A stretch of DNA of 17,757 bases from an uncultured Eubacteriales bacterium (GCA_900542005.1 UQLW01000050.1:1-17757); one strand, 5' to 3'. Shown: positions 6,892 through 14,226, counted from the first letter of the stretch. The notes: generated by a model not told the origin, from the letters alone. Program-made: numbers and translations.

Positions 6892-7538
6892 GCGCCCTCC
6901 TCCTTCAGCAGATAATCGCCCAGGGCCTGCGGGCTCATCGCCTGCCAGCTTGCGCCCACCAGCTCCTCCTCCAGGCCAAAGCCCCACTGTACCGCAATCC
7001 CGTCTATTCCGCAGGCGTCGGCCGCCTCCAGGTCAAACCGGGTATCGCCGATCATGACAGCCGGGCCCGCCGGCTGCCTCTCCCTCAGCAAAAGCCGCAA
7101 AAGGGAAATCTTATCATTGAGGCTGCGGTCCATGCTGGCCCCTATAACGCCGTCAAAGGCTTTTGCCACGCCCAGATAGTCCAATACCCGGTCGGCTACA
7201 GCCTTGGGCTTCGAGGTGCAGATATACAGCGCCCTACCGGCTGCCCGCAGCCGCTCCAGCAGCTCCATGATCCCCGGATAAAGGCGGTTCTCATACATCC
7301 CCTGGGGCAAATAGTATTCCCGGTACAGGGCCACGGCATGATCCGCCTGCGCCGGGCTCAACCCAAAAATTTGAGAAAAGGTATCATACAGCGGCGGTCC
7401 GATGAATCGCCGCAGGGTCGCCTCCGGGATATCCGTCACGCCATATCGCTCCATGGCATACCGTACGCCCTTCATGATCCCCTCGCTGGAATCGCTCAGC
7501 GTGCCGTCCAAATCAAAAATCACCGAAGGATAAACCAT
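6888..7538 (-). CDS. HAD-superfamily phosphatase, Gph/PpaX-like
   Basis: This 216-aa protein has the four HAD motifs: FDLDGTLSDS (nucleophile Asp9, acid Asp11), CTSKP (Thr108), a Lys at about 143 (NDKISL) and GDTRFDLEAA (Asp165, Asp169). The helical cap region carries the RFIGPPL signature common in phosphoglycolate phosphatase-like and 5'-nucleotidase-like HAD enzymes. The substrate cannot be read from sequence. GGAGG lies 6 nt before the ATG. Its start overlaps the end of the YaaO-like gene by 26 nt and its stop overlaps the tmk start (ATGA). The tight coupling to tmk makes a nucleotide-related or house-cleaning role conceivable, but that is speculation; phosphoglycolate is the other candidate. 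Confidence 0.9.
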   Translation of the reverse strand: MVYPSVIFDLDGTLSDSSEGIMKGVRYAMERYGVTDIPEATLRRFIGPPLYDTFSQIFGLSPAQADHAVALYREYYLPQGMYENRLYPGIMELLERLRAAGRALYICTSKPKAVADRVLDYLGVAKAFDGVIGASMDRSLNDKISLLRLLLRERQPAGPAVMIGDTRFDLEAADACGIDGIAVQWGFGLEEELVGASWQAMSPQALGDYLLKEEGA

Positions 7539-8871
7539 CCGCTACCTCCACTTTCCCATCGTATACGCCAAAAAGCTCGCCCCCCTGGGCCCTGAGCGCC
7601 TGCAGATAGGCAACCTGCTCCCCTGTAATCCGCTCGCCCGGCTGCCATAGGGCAATCCCGGGCGGATAAGCGCCTGCCGCGTCGGCGGCAATCCGGCCGG
7701 CGACCCTTTCCAGGCTGAGCCCGCGCCTGGGGCCCCGCGCGCAGGCCAGCGGCGCCACCCGCTCGCCGGGCTCTGGCAGCGGGGGCAGCTCCAGCCTTTC
7801 ACGCCCCCAGGGCAGGCTGTCCAGCGCCTCGGCCAGGCGGGTAAATTTATCGGGCTCGTCCCAGGGCGTTGCGATGGCCACCAGCCGCCGGGCGTCGGCC
7901 ATTTCCATCTCTATCCCGCGCCCGGACAGCGTCTTGGCTGCGGCCAGGCCGCTTCTGCCCCGGCCTGCTACGTCGATCACCAGCCGCGTAGGATCGTCGC
8001 TGGGGAACATCCGGATGCCGGCCAGCTTCCCGGCCGCCCGCCGGAACGCCTGACACCGTTGGATCAGCCCCGCCCAGTCGGCGCGCTCCGCCTGGGCCCT
8101 GGCCTGATCCAGCGAGGCCATCAGCCAGTAGCTGGGGCTGGAGCTCTGCACCCAGGCCAGGCTCCGCATCAGCCTATCCTCCGGTACCCTGGCAGATGCA
8201 TGCAGCCAGGCGCTCTGGGTGAGCGCGCCAAGGGTCTTGTGGGCGCTGGCCACCCAGAGGTCCGCCCATGCAGCCGGGGAAGGCGGCAGCAGCGGCGAAA
8301 AAGGCAGATGCGCTCCATGGGCGCTGTCGACCATCACCAGCATCCCCAGCCGGTGCGCGCAGCGGCTGATCCCCTCCAGCGGCAGGCAGCGCCCGTAAAA
8401 ATCAGGCGTCGTCACCAGAACGGCCTTGGCCTGCGGGTTGCGCTCCATGGCCTCCACCAGCGCATCGGGCCTGTCCACCGGAAGCTGCTCCGCCCCGTCC
8501 CAGGCCGGCTGCACCCAGCAGGGCGCCAGGCCATATAGCTGTGCCGCATTGACCACCGCCTTATGCACCCATCGGGACAGGATAATCCCATCCCCCGGAG
8601 CCAGCATCGCCAGCATCGCATGCAGCCCCGCCGAGGAGCCGCCCACCAGCAGATGGCTGTGGGCAGCGCCCGCAGCCCGGGCCAGCAGCCGCTGTGCCTG
8701 TGCGATTCCTTCAGCCGGATGGTGCAGGTTATCGGTACCCTGCACCTCCGTCACATCCCATGCGCCGGGCAGGGGCGCGATGCCGCCCTTATGCCCCGGC
8801 ATATGCCATCGGTCCGCCCGCTTTTTTTCGTAGGCCTCCAGCATGGCGACAATCGGTGTTTCTTCTGTCAT
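7513..8871 (-). CDS. Orn/Lys/Arg decarboxylase-family PLP enzyme, YaaO-like
   Basis: This 452-aa fold-type I PLP enzyme starts with a WHMPGHKGG motif typical of the family (residues 22-30). It has VTTPDFYG, the Asp182 of VDSAHGAH that pairs with the PLP ring nitrogen, and the Schiff-base Lys212 in SAHKTL. The shorter C-terminal domain ends in the YPPGIALWQPGE segment characteristic of YaaO/SpeA-type decarboxylases. The likely reaction is decarboxylation of Arg, Lys or Orn to a polyamine precursor; the substrate is unresolved. The same gene opens the tmk-darA-holB-ricT block in Bacillus. GAGG sits about 5 nt before the ATG. The gene starts 18 nt after a terminator with no convincing promoter between them, so it may rely on readthrough or on an unrecognised promoter. 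Confidence 0.9.
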   Translation of the reverse strand: MTEETPIVAMLEAYEKKRADRWHMPGHKGGIAPLPGAWDVTEVQGTDNLHHPAEGIAQAQRLLARAAGAAHSHLLVGGSSAGLHAMLAMLAPGDGIILSRWVHKAVVNAAQLYGLAPCWVQPAWDGAEQLPVDRPDALVEAMERNPQAKAVLVTTPDFYGRCLPLEGISRCAHRLGMLVMVDSAHGAHLPFSPLLPPSPAAWADLWVASAHKTLGALTQSAWLHASARVPEDRLMRSLAWVQSSSPSYWLMASLDQARAQAERADWAGLIQRCQAFRRAAGKLAGIRMFPSDDPTRLVIDVAGRGRSGLAAAKTLSGRGIEMEMADARRLVAIATPWDEPDKFTRLAEALDSLPWGRERLELPPLPEPGERVAPLACARGPRRGLSLERVAGRIAADAAGAYPPGIALWQPGERITGEQVAYLQALRAQGGELFGVYDGKVEVADGLSFGDF

Positions 8872-8888
8872 GTTAGCCTCGATTCTTC

Positions 8889-8920
8889 AAAAAAAGGCCG
8901 CCCCTTCCCCAGGGGCAGCC
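8889..8920 (-). terminator. Intrinsic terminator of the greA-lysS unit
   Basis: On the minus strand GGCTGCCCC (8912-8920) pairs with GGGGCGGCC (8896-8904) in a 9-bp stem with one G-U pair and a 7-nt loop, followed by seven T (8889-8895). It begins 10 nt after the stop of the membrane protein gene and is the clearest U-tract terminator in the window. Confidence 0.93.
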
Positions 8921-8930
8921 GGATTTTCGT

Positions 8931-9659
8931 CTATTGGCCCTGCTCGGCAGCCGTTGTTGTCTCATCCAGCGGCTTCTCATAATCGAGCTTTTCATCCACC
9001 ATCCACTGGATGACCCGAACGATGTTCTCATAATCCAGCTCCCGGTAATCAGGTATACAAATGACATAGTCCGTCGGCACCACGCCGATCTCCAGAAGCC
9101 CGTAAATATTGGAGGCGTCGATTCCGCAGATTTCCCGGGTCGAAACCTCGTTGCCTCCGGCGTCTGTGGTGGTGACGGTAATGCGGCAGCGCTCCGGCTC
9201 GATCACCTCAGGCAGCTCCAGCCGGTCCAGCACCGAGCGCCCCTCGGGATCACCCGGAATCGGATCCTCCAGATTGACCAGGTTATCGCTCTTTGCCAGC
9301 GCCTGATACACGGTATAGGGGATGATGAAAAGGTCGCCGTCCTGGCCCGTCATGCGGCTGGCCATGACCATCTGGGCGTCGCTGGCGCCGTACTCGTCCA
9401 GCGTCAGGCCCTCGATATTGATTTGGGTCTGATTCACCGTTACGCCGTCGAGCAGCTCCTGCGACCAGGCCTGGATCCCCTCCTCCACATAGATGCCGCC
9501 CTGCAGGATATCGAACCGCTGCGCTGCGGGCACCACTGGCCGGGTTAGCTGGTAAAGCGTATAGAACAGGGCGACAGCTACCACAATGGCGATAAACACG
9601 CGGCCCTTTCCATATTCCCAGAACATTCTCATCCGTTCCTTGGTTAGCCTCAGATCCAT
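8931..9659 (-). CDS. Membrane-anchored extracytoplasmic protein of unknown function
   Basis: I do not recognise this 242-aa protein. A basic N-terminus (residues 1-19; MDLRLTKERMRMFW) precedes one transmembrane helix (about 20-38), which predicts an N-in, C-out topology. The rest is an acidic outer domain. Its start (VPAAQRFDILQGGIYVEEG) and the segment MVMASRMTGQDGDLFIIP faintly recall extracellular solute-binding proteins, but this is a weak impression. Two Cys flank a TTDAGGNEV stretch and could form a disulfide. The tail is Thr/Glu rich (ETTTAAEQGQ). The start at 9659 is supported by AAGGAGG 5 nt upstream; an upstream frame extension to 9779 lacks one and overlaps lysS. It follows lysS after 85 nt and precedes the unit's terminator, so it probably shares the greA-lysS transcript. 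Confidence 0.88.
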   Translation of the reverse strand: MDLRLTKERMRMFWEYGKGRVFIAIVVAVALFYTLYQLTRPVVPAAQRFDILQGGIYVEEGIQAWSQELLDGVTVNQTQINIEGLTLDEYGASDAQMVMASRMTGQDGDLFIIPYTVYQALAKSDNLVNLEDPIPGDPEGRSVLDRLELPEVIEPERCRITVTTTDAGGNEVSTREICGIDASNIYGLLEIGVVPTDYVICIPDYRELDYENIVRVIQWMVDEKLDYEKPLDETTTAAEQGQ

Positions 9660-9744
9660 GCCGGCCTCCTTACGCGGTCCGTTTGGTGTACCATCTTGTG
9701 TCTTATCCCCCGGGCCCTGCCGTGGCAATGCGCCGCCTAGCTGG

Positions 9745-11700
9745 TTAATACAGCTTTGCGCCCGCCGGGATCCCATCATCCAGCATCAGCAGCTGCAGCG
9801 CTTCCCGCCCGTCACGCTCGTATACGGCCGAAATGAGCATACCCTCGGAATCAATGCCCATCATCTTTCTCGGCGGCAGGTTTGTGATAGCCACACAGGT
9901 CTTCCCCACCAGCGCCTCCGGCTCGTAATACTCGTGAATACCGCTTAAAATCGTACGCCTGCGGTCCGTCCCATCGTTCAGGGTGAATTGAAGCAGCTTT
10001 TTCGACTTTGCCACCGCCTCGCAGGCTTCCACCTTGACCACACGGAAATCGGACTTGGCGAAGGTATCAAAATCAACCGCATCCTCAAACAGCGGCTCAA
10101 TCTTCACCCTGGAAAGATCCATCTGCAGGCTGGCCGCCGGTAGGCTTACAGCTTCAGACGGGGCCTCCTGCGCCGCCGGCTTTTCTTCCTTTCGCGGCGC
10201 CGGATTCTTATCCCGCGGCCTCATGGTGGGGAAGAAAAGCACATCGCGGATGGATGGCGCATCGGTAAAGAGCATCACCATCCTGTCCACGCCGATCCCC
10301 ATGCCTCCCGTAGGCGGCATACCATATTCTAGCGCGGTGACGAAGTCCTCGTCAATCTCAAAATCAGCGTTTTCCCCGTGCTTGGCGATAGCCTGCCGCA
10401 CAAATCGCTCCCGCTGGTCAATGGGGTCGTTCAGCTCGCTGAAAGCGTTGCCCATCTCCTGGCAATTCATGAAGAACTCAAAGCGCTCGGTTAGCCGCGG
10501 GTCCTCCTTCTTCCGCTTGGCCAGCGGCGATACCTCCACCGGATAATCGTAGATAAAGGTGGGCTGCACCAGGTTCTCCTCCACCTTTTCCTCGAAGAAG
10601 GCGTTCAGCACCTCGCCCCAGGTATCGTCCTCCCGGACGGGTACGCCCTTTTCCCGCGCCAGGGCCCGGGCCGCTTCATCCCCCTCGACGGCCAGCATAT
10701 CCACGCCGGCGTATCGCTTTACCGCCTCGGCCATGGTCATCCGGCTCCAGGGCGGCGTCAGGTCGATGACCCTGCCCTGGTAGGGGAGCTCAAGCGTGCC
10801 GCGCAGGGTTTGTCCAATGTGGACAAAGAGCCCCTCCGCCAGGTCCATCATGCCCTTATAATCGGTATAGGCCTCATACATCTCGATGGAGGTGAACTCC
10901 GGATTATGCCGGGTATCCATGCCCTCGTTGCGGAAAATACGGCCGATCTCATAGACCTTTTCCAAGCCGCCCACGATCAGGCGCTTCAGGGCCAGCTCCG
11001 TTTCCACCCGCAGGTACATATCCATATCCAGGGTGTTATGGTGGGTCTTAAAGGGCCGCGCATTGGAATTGGTGGCGTGGTCATGCAGCACCGGGGTTTC
11101 CACCTCCAGATAGCCCCGATCGTCCATGTACCGGCGGATCTCCCGCAAAATGGCCGAACGCATCTTAAAGGTGTCCCGCACCTCCGGATTGACGATGAGA
11201 TCCACATAGCGCTGGCGGTAACGCAGATCCGGGTCCTTCAGGCCGTGGAACTTCTCCGGCAGCGGCAGCAGCGACTTAGCCAGCAGCTCGATCTGCGTCA
11301 CATGGAGGCTCACCTCGCCGGTACGGGTCTTGAATACCCGGCCGCTGACGCCCACCAGGTCCCCGATGTCCATTTTCTTAAAGGCATCGTATTGCCCTTC
11401 CGGCAGCTCGTCCCGGCGCAAATAGATCTGGATGGAGCCGGCAGCGTCCAGCACATGGCCAAAGCTGGCCTTGCCCATGATCCGTTTGGCCATCAGGCGG
11501 CCCGCCACCGCCACTGTCTCGCCTTCCAGCGCATCATACTGGCCGACAATATCCGCCGAATGATGGGTACGCGAAAAGCGCACCAGCTCAAAGGGGTCGC
11601 GCCCCTGGGCCTTGAGTTCATCCAGCTTTTCCCGGCGGATCTTCACTACCTGGGAGTATTCCTGTTCGGTCATGGGGTTCTGGACGTTTTGCTCGCTCAT
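9745..11700 (-). CDS. lysS: Lysyl-tRNA synthetase (class II) with C-terminal tRNA-binding domain
   Basis: This 651-aa enzyme charges tRNA(Lys). The OB-fold anticodon-binding domain spans about residues 60-145. The class II catalytic core includes RYRQRYVDLI, motif 2 FRNEGMDTRHNPEFT (256-270) and motif 3 GGMGIGVDRMVML (465-477). LysRS is usually about 500 aa. Here a Pro/Lys/Glu linker (about 495-525) leads to an additional domain (about 541-651; FAKSDFRVVKVEACE, SGIHEYYEPEALVGK, NLPPRKMMGIDSEGM) that matches the Trbp111/MetG C-terminal tRNA-binding OB fold. Two class-typical spots differ: TNSNARPF instead of the usual GGA-ARPF, and RVETEL where many enzymes have RIAPEL. AAAGGAG lies 9 nt before the ATG. 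It follows greA after 40 nt; the gap holds a small GC hairpin (11722-11737) without a U tract. Confidence 0.96.
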   Translation of the reverse strand: MSEQNVQNPMTEQEYSQVVKIRREKLDELKAQGRDPFELVRFSRTHHSADIVGQYDALEGETVAVAGRLMAKRIMGKASFGHVLDAAGSIQIYLRRDELPEGQYDAFKKMDIGDLVGVSGRVFKTRTGEVSLHVTQIELLAKSLLPLPEKFHGLKDPDLRYRQRYVDLIVNPEVRDTFKMRSAILREIRRYMDDRGYLEVETPVLHDHATNSNARPFKTHHNTLDMDMYLRVETELALKRLIVGGLEKVYEIGRIFRNEGMDTRHNPEFTSIEMYEAYTDYKGMMDLAEGLFVHIGQTLRGTLELPYQGRVIDLTPPWSRMTMAEAVKRYAGVDMLAVEGDEAARALAREKGVPVREDDTWGEVLNAFFEEKVEENLVQPTFIYDYPVEVSPLAKRKKEDPRLTERFEFFMNCQEMGNAFSELNDPIDQRERFVRQAIAKHGENADFEIDEDFVTALEYGMPPTGGMGIGVDRMVMLFTDAPSIRDVLFFPTMRPRDKNPAPRKEEKPAAQEAPSEAVSLPAASLQMDLSRVKIEPLFEDAVDFDTFAKSDFRVVKVEACEAVAKSKKLLQFTLNDGTDRRRTILSGIHEYYEPEALVGKTCVAITNLPPRKMMGIDSEGMLISAVYERDGREALQLLMLDDGIPAGAKLY

Positions 11701-11740
11701 CTGTGGTCTCTCCTTTGTAACGGGGCGCGCTCGCCCCTTG

Positions 11741-12217
11741 CTATGCCTTACGAATGGACAGAATCTTCATATGCCGGATACCGCTGGGCACCTGCACCTC
11801 GACCTCTTCGCCCTCAGCGTGGCCCATAATGGCCGCGCCGATGGGCGATTCATTGCTCATCAGGCCCGAAAAGGGGTCTGCCTCGTCGGAGCCTACCAGG
11901 GTATATTCGCTCTCCGTGCCGGTCTCCACGTTCTGCAGCACGACAATGGAACCCAGCTGCACGCCATGGCCCAGGGCCGAATCGTCAATCAGCTCAGCCG
12001 TGCGCAGCTTGTTTTCCAGGTCGGCAATCTTGCCCTCCAGGAAAGCCTGCTCGTTCTTCGCGTCCTCGTATTCGGAGTTCTCCGAAAGGTCGCCCAGCGC
12101 GATAGCGCTCTTGATGCGCTCAGCTACTTCCTCACGGCGCACGGATTTCAGATAATCCAGCTCCTTCTCCAGCTTGGCGATGCCCTCGCTGGTCATGTAA
12201 TTATTCTTCTTGCTCAT
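11741..12217 (-). CDS. greA: Transcription elongation factor GreA
   Basis: This 158-aa protein, the standard GreA length, rescues backtracked RNA polymerase by stimulating cleavage of the nascent 3' end. The N-terminal coiled coil carries the acidic tip LGDLSENSEYEDAKNEQ, with Asp43 and Glu46 corresponding to the Mg-coordinating residues. The C-terminal FKBP-like domain has SPIGAAIMGHAEGEEVEV. An ATG at 12232 lies inside the ribosome-binding sequence itself; GGAGGG ends 7 nt before the ATG at 12217, so 12217 is the start. It opens the greA-lysS unit behind a consensus promoter and a structured leader of about 115 nt. Confidence 0.97.
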   Translation of the reverse strand: MSKKNNYMTSEGIAKLEKELDYLKSVRREEVAERIKSAIALGDLSENSEYEDAKNEQAFLEGKIADLENKLRTAELIDDSALGHGVQLGSIVVLQNVETGTESEYTLVGSDEADPFSGLMSNESPIGAAIMGHAEGEEVEVQVPSGIRHMKILSIRKA

Positions 12218-12238
12218 GAATTGTCCCTCCATTTATTT

Positions 12239-12331
12239 TCACAAAAAGCATTGTAGTGTACGCAGCTCAGCCGGCCGGTATGCCCGCCTTTTCGGCGGGC
12301 ATAAAAAGAAAAGCGGCAACGGCCACCTCAT
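12239..12331 (-). other. Possible 30-codon leader ORF of greA
   Basis: An ATG only about 4 nt after the predicted transcription start opens a 30-codon frame (MRWPLPLFFLCPPKRRAYR...). It ends TGA 21 nt before the greA ATG. The leader hairpin lies inside it, so translation would melt the hairpin. There is no room for a ribosome-binding site, so it would need leaderless-type initiation. It may be a chance frame. Confidence 0.2.
12279..12303 (-). other. Leader hairpin upstream of greA
   Basis: A perfect 10-bp stem (TATGCCCGCC paired with GGCGGGCATA) encloses a 5-nt loop, GAAAA on the minus strand. Neither strand has a U tract after the stem, so it is not a canonical terminator in either direction. 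It sits in the greA 5' leader, about 60 nt before the start codon. Possible roles are pausing, mRNA stability or a regulator site. Confidence 0.6.
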
Positions 12332-12341
12332 AATGACCCCC

Positions 12342-12370
12342 ATTATAGGCAATGACGCCCACCTTGTCAA
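12342..12370 (-). promoter_or_regulatory. Perfect-consensus sigma-A promoter of greA-lysS
   Basis: On the minus strand TTGACA (12365-12370), a 17-nt spacer and TATAAT (12342-12347) match the housekeeping consensus at all twelve positions. The -35 overlaps the ribF stop codon (12367-12369). The start is expected near 12334-12335. The region 12218-12366 otherwise holds only the leader hairpin and a possible mini-ORF. Confidence 0.93.
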
Positions 12371-13323
12371 GGCATGATCGCGCTGGGCCACAGCGCGGCG
12401 AAGGGATGCGCCCGGCTCCAGTCCCCGGCGGTCTGTTTATCCGCCAGCACCCGCGCCTGCAGCGCCTCCACCGAGCTAAAACGGCATTCCCCCCGCAGCT
12501 TCTCCCCGAACCATGCCTGCGCCCGGTCGCCATAGCCCAGCGGCGTCTCCTGCAGCGTATGGGTTTCCAGCCGTACCCGGCGCCCGCTTTCCACCGTGGG
12601 GTTGGTGCCGATATTGGTCACCGCAGGCACCACGACGCCGCCATAGCTGACCCAACCGGTGTATACCCCAGCGGAAGGCACGGCCTTTTCCGCCGGGAAA
12701 TCGATATTCAGCGTGGGAAAGCCCAGCCGGCGCCCCAGCTGCTTGCCCTGCTCAATCATGCCGCCCAGCCCATAGGGCCGGCCCAGCAGTCGCCCCGCAG
12801 CCAGCGTATCGCCTTCCGCCAGGCACGCGCGGATCCTGGAGGAGCTTACCGCGCCCCCCTCCAGCGTAACCGGCGGTACGACGTGGCAGGTAAAGCCGAG
12901 CTCTCCGGCCAGGCGCTCCAGCAGGGCCGCGTTCCCCTGCCCCCGGAACCCAAAGGTATAATTATACCCGACGACCACGCAGCGCACTGGCAGCGCCGAA
13001 CAAATCCGGCGCATAAATGCCTCCGGCCGCGTGCCGGCCAGCGCAGCAGTGAATTCCAGCTCTATTACGCCGTCCATGCCCAGCGCCTCCATCAGCTGGG
13101 CGCGCTCGTCCGCAGTGCTCAAAAGCGCCGGCGCCCGTTCCGGACAAAGCACGGATAGCGGATGCTGCCGGAAGGTAACGGCTACCGCAGCCAGGCCTTC
13201 CTGATCCGCCAGGACTCTGGCCCTGGCCAGCAGCGCCTGATGGCCCAGGTGAACCCCGTCAAAGCTGCCCAATACGATTGCGGAGGGCCCCATGCCCGCC
13301 GGCGGTTCGCTTTGTCGAAACAT
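12367..13323 (-). CDS. ribF: Bifunctional riboflavin kinase/FAD synthetase
   Basis: This 318-aa protein makes FMN and then FAD from riboflavin and ATP. The N-terminal FAD synthetase module has the nucleotidyltransferase motif GSFDGVHLGH (residues 19-28), VVGYNYTFGFRGQGN and SSSRIRACLAEGD. The C-terminal riboflavin kinase module begins near GRPYGLGG and carries GRRLGFPTLNID (197-208) followed by GVYTG and TNIGTNPT. Length is typical. The start has AAGGAGAG 8 nt ahead. It follows truB after 18 nt as in many Firmicutes infB operons. No terminator is visible after it; the greA promoter overlaps its stop codon. Confidence 0.96.
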   Translation of the reverse strand: MFRQSEPPAGMGPSAIVLGSFDGVHLGHQALLARARVLADQEGLAAVAVTFRQHPLSVLCPERAPALLSTADERAQLMEALGMDGVIELEFTAALAGTRPEAFMRRICSALPVRCVVVGYNYTFGFRGQGNAALLERLAGELGFTCHVVPPVTLEGGAVSSSRIRACLAEGDTLAAGRLLGRPYGLGGMIEQGKQLGRRLGFPTLNIDFPAEKAVPSAGVYTGWVSYGGVVVPAVTNIGTNPTVESGRRVRLETHTLQETPLGYGDRAQAWFGEKLRGECRFSSVEALQARVLADKQTAGDWSRAHPFAALWPSAIMP

Positions 13324-13341
13324 CGTCTTCTCTCTCCTTGG

Positions 13342-14226
13342 CTATGCGTCCTCCGGCGGGAGGTACAGGTCCAGCTTGAGTTCCGGCCCCCGCTCGCCCA
13401 CCTGCCCGTGGCCGATACCGAAAAACTGCCCGCCGCAATACACACGGACGTGCGGATGCTGGGGCAACTCCTTAAGCGGCGGCCGCAGGCCGTTGCGCAG
13501 CCCCCGTTCCTGGTCTGCCGCCACCGACAGCGCGGGAAGAAAGGCCACGGCATCCTCCATGCGCTCCACCGGCAGGCAGCCCCGGGCGGCCAGCACTGCA
13601 GCCTGGGCCAGGGTCAGGCCTTCCTCCAACCGGTAGGCGCCGCTCTGGGTACGCAGCAGATAGGTCAAATATCCCCTGGTGCCCGCCGCCCGGGCAATAT
13701 CCCGGCACAAGCTGCGCACATAGGTGCCCTTTTCGCATTCAATCCGCACCCAGGCCCGGTCGCCTTCCACGCGCAGCAGCTCCAGCCGGTGGATCACCAC
13801 GCGGCGTGTGGGCATTTCGGCGGCCTCCCCCCTGCGCGCCAGGTCATAGGCCTTGCGTCCGCCCAGCTTGACCGCTGAATATTGGGGCGGCACCTGATCA
13901 ATGGCCCCGGTAAAGGCGGCCAGCGCGCCGGAGAGCCGCTCCCTATCGCCATCCCAGGGGAGCCGCTCGGTAACCGTCCCCTCGGCGTCCAGCGTGTCCG
14001 TCTCCGCTCCCAGGCAGAATTCCGCAAGATATTCCTTATGATGCAGGGAAAGGTAGTCAAAAAGCCGCGTCGCCTTCCCCGCCAGGATGGGTAGCACGCC
14101 CGCCGCCGCCGGATCCAGCGTCCCCAGGTGGCCTACGCGCTTCTGCCCCAGGATCCGGCGCATCCGCGCCACGACGTCCGATGAGCTCATGCCGGCGGGC
14201 TTTATGATGTTCACAATGCCGTTCAT
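13342..14226 (-). CDS. truB: tRNA pseudouridine(55) synthase
   Basis: This 294-aa enzyme isomerises U55 in the T-loop of most tRNAs. The N-terminus MNGIVNIIKPAGMSSSDVV and the motif GHLGTLDPAAAGVLP with catalytic Asp38 are diagnostic; YLAEFCLGAETDTLD and CEKGTYVRSLCRDI are also family motifs. A short C-terminal PUA-like segment follows. A long in-frame upstream extension (to 14391) overlaps nrnA and is rejected, because the ATG at 14226 forms an ATGA overlap with the nrnA stop and begins the conserved N-terminus. Translational coupling with nrnA is likely. Confidence 0.96.
   Translation of the reverse strand: MNGIVNIIKPAGMSSSDVVARMRRILGQKRVGHLGTLDPAAAGVLPILAGKATRLFDYLSLHHKEYLAEFCLGAETDTLDAEGTVTERLPWDGDRERLSGALAAFTGAIDQVPPQYSAVKLGGRKAYDLARRGEAAEMPTRRVVIHRLELLRVEGDRAWVRIECEKGTYVRSLCRDIARAAGTRGYLTYLLRTQSGAYRLEEGLTLAQAAVLAARGCLPVERMEDAVAFLPALSVAADQERGLRNGLRPPLKELPQHPHVRVYCGGQFFGIGHGQVGERGPELKLDLYLPPEDA

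Noticed and set aside
9660..9744. Promoter or T-box leader around lysS and the gene after it
   Set aside because: No good hexamer pair in the 85-nt gap and no T-box features upstream of lysS, whose gap to greA is only 40 nt.
9660..9779. N-terminal extension of the membrane protein
   Set aside because: It overlaps lysS and has no ribosome site, whereas AAGGAGG sits 5 nt before the ATG at 9659.
11722..11737. GGGGCG/CGCCCC hairpin between greA and lysS as terminator
   Set aside because: Only 6 bp and followed by GTTACAAAGGAG with no U tract; probably harmless or a minor stability element.
12279..12303. Intrinsic terminator after ribF
   Set aside because: The T run lies before, not after, the stem on the transcribed strand, and the greA promoter fires upstream of it.
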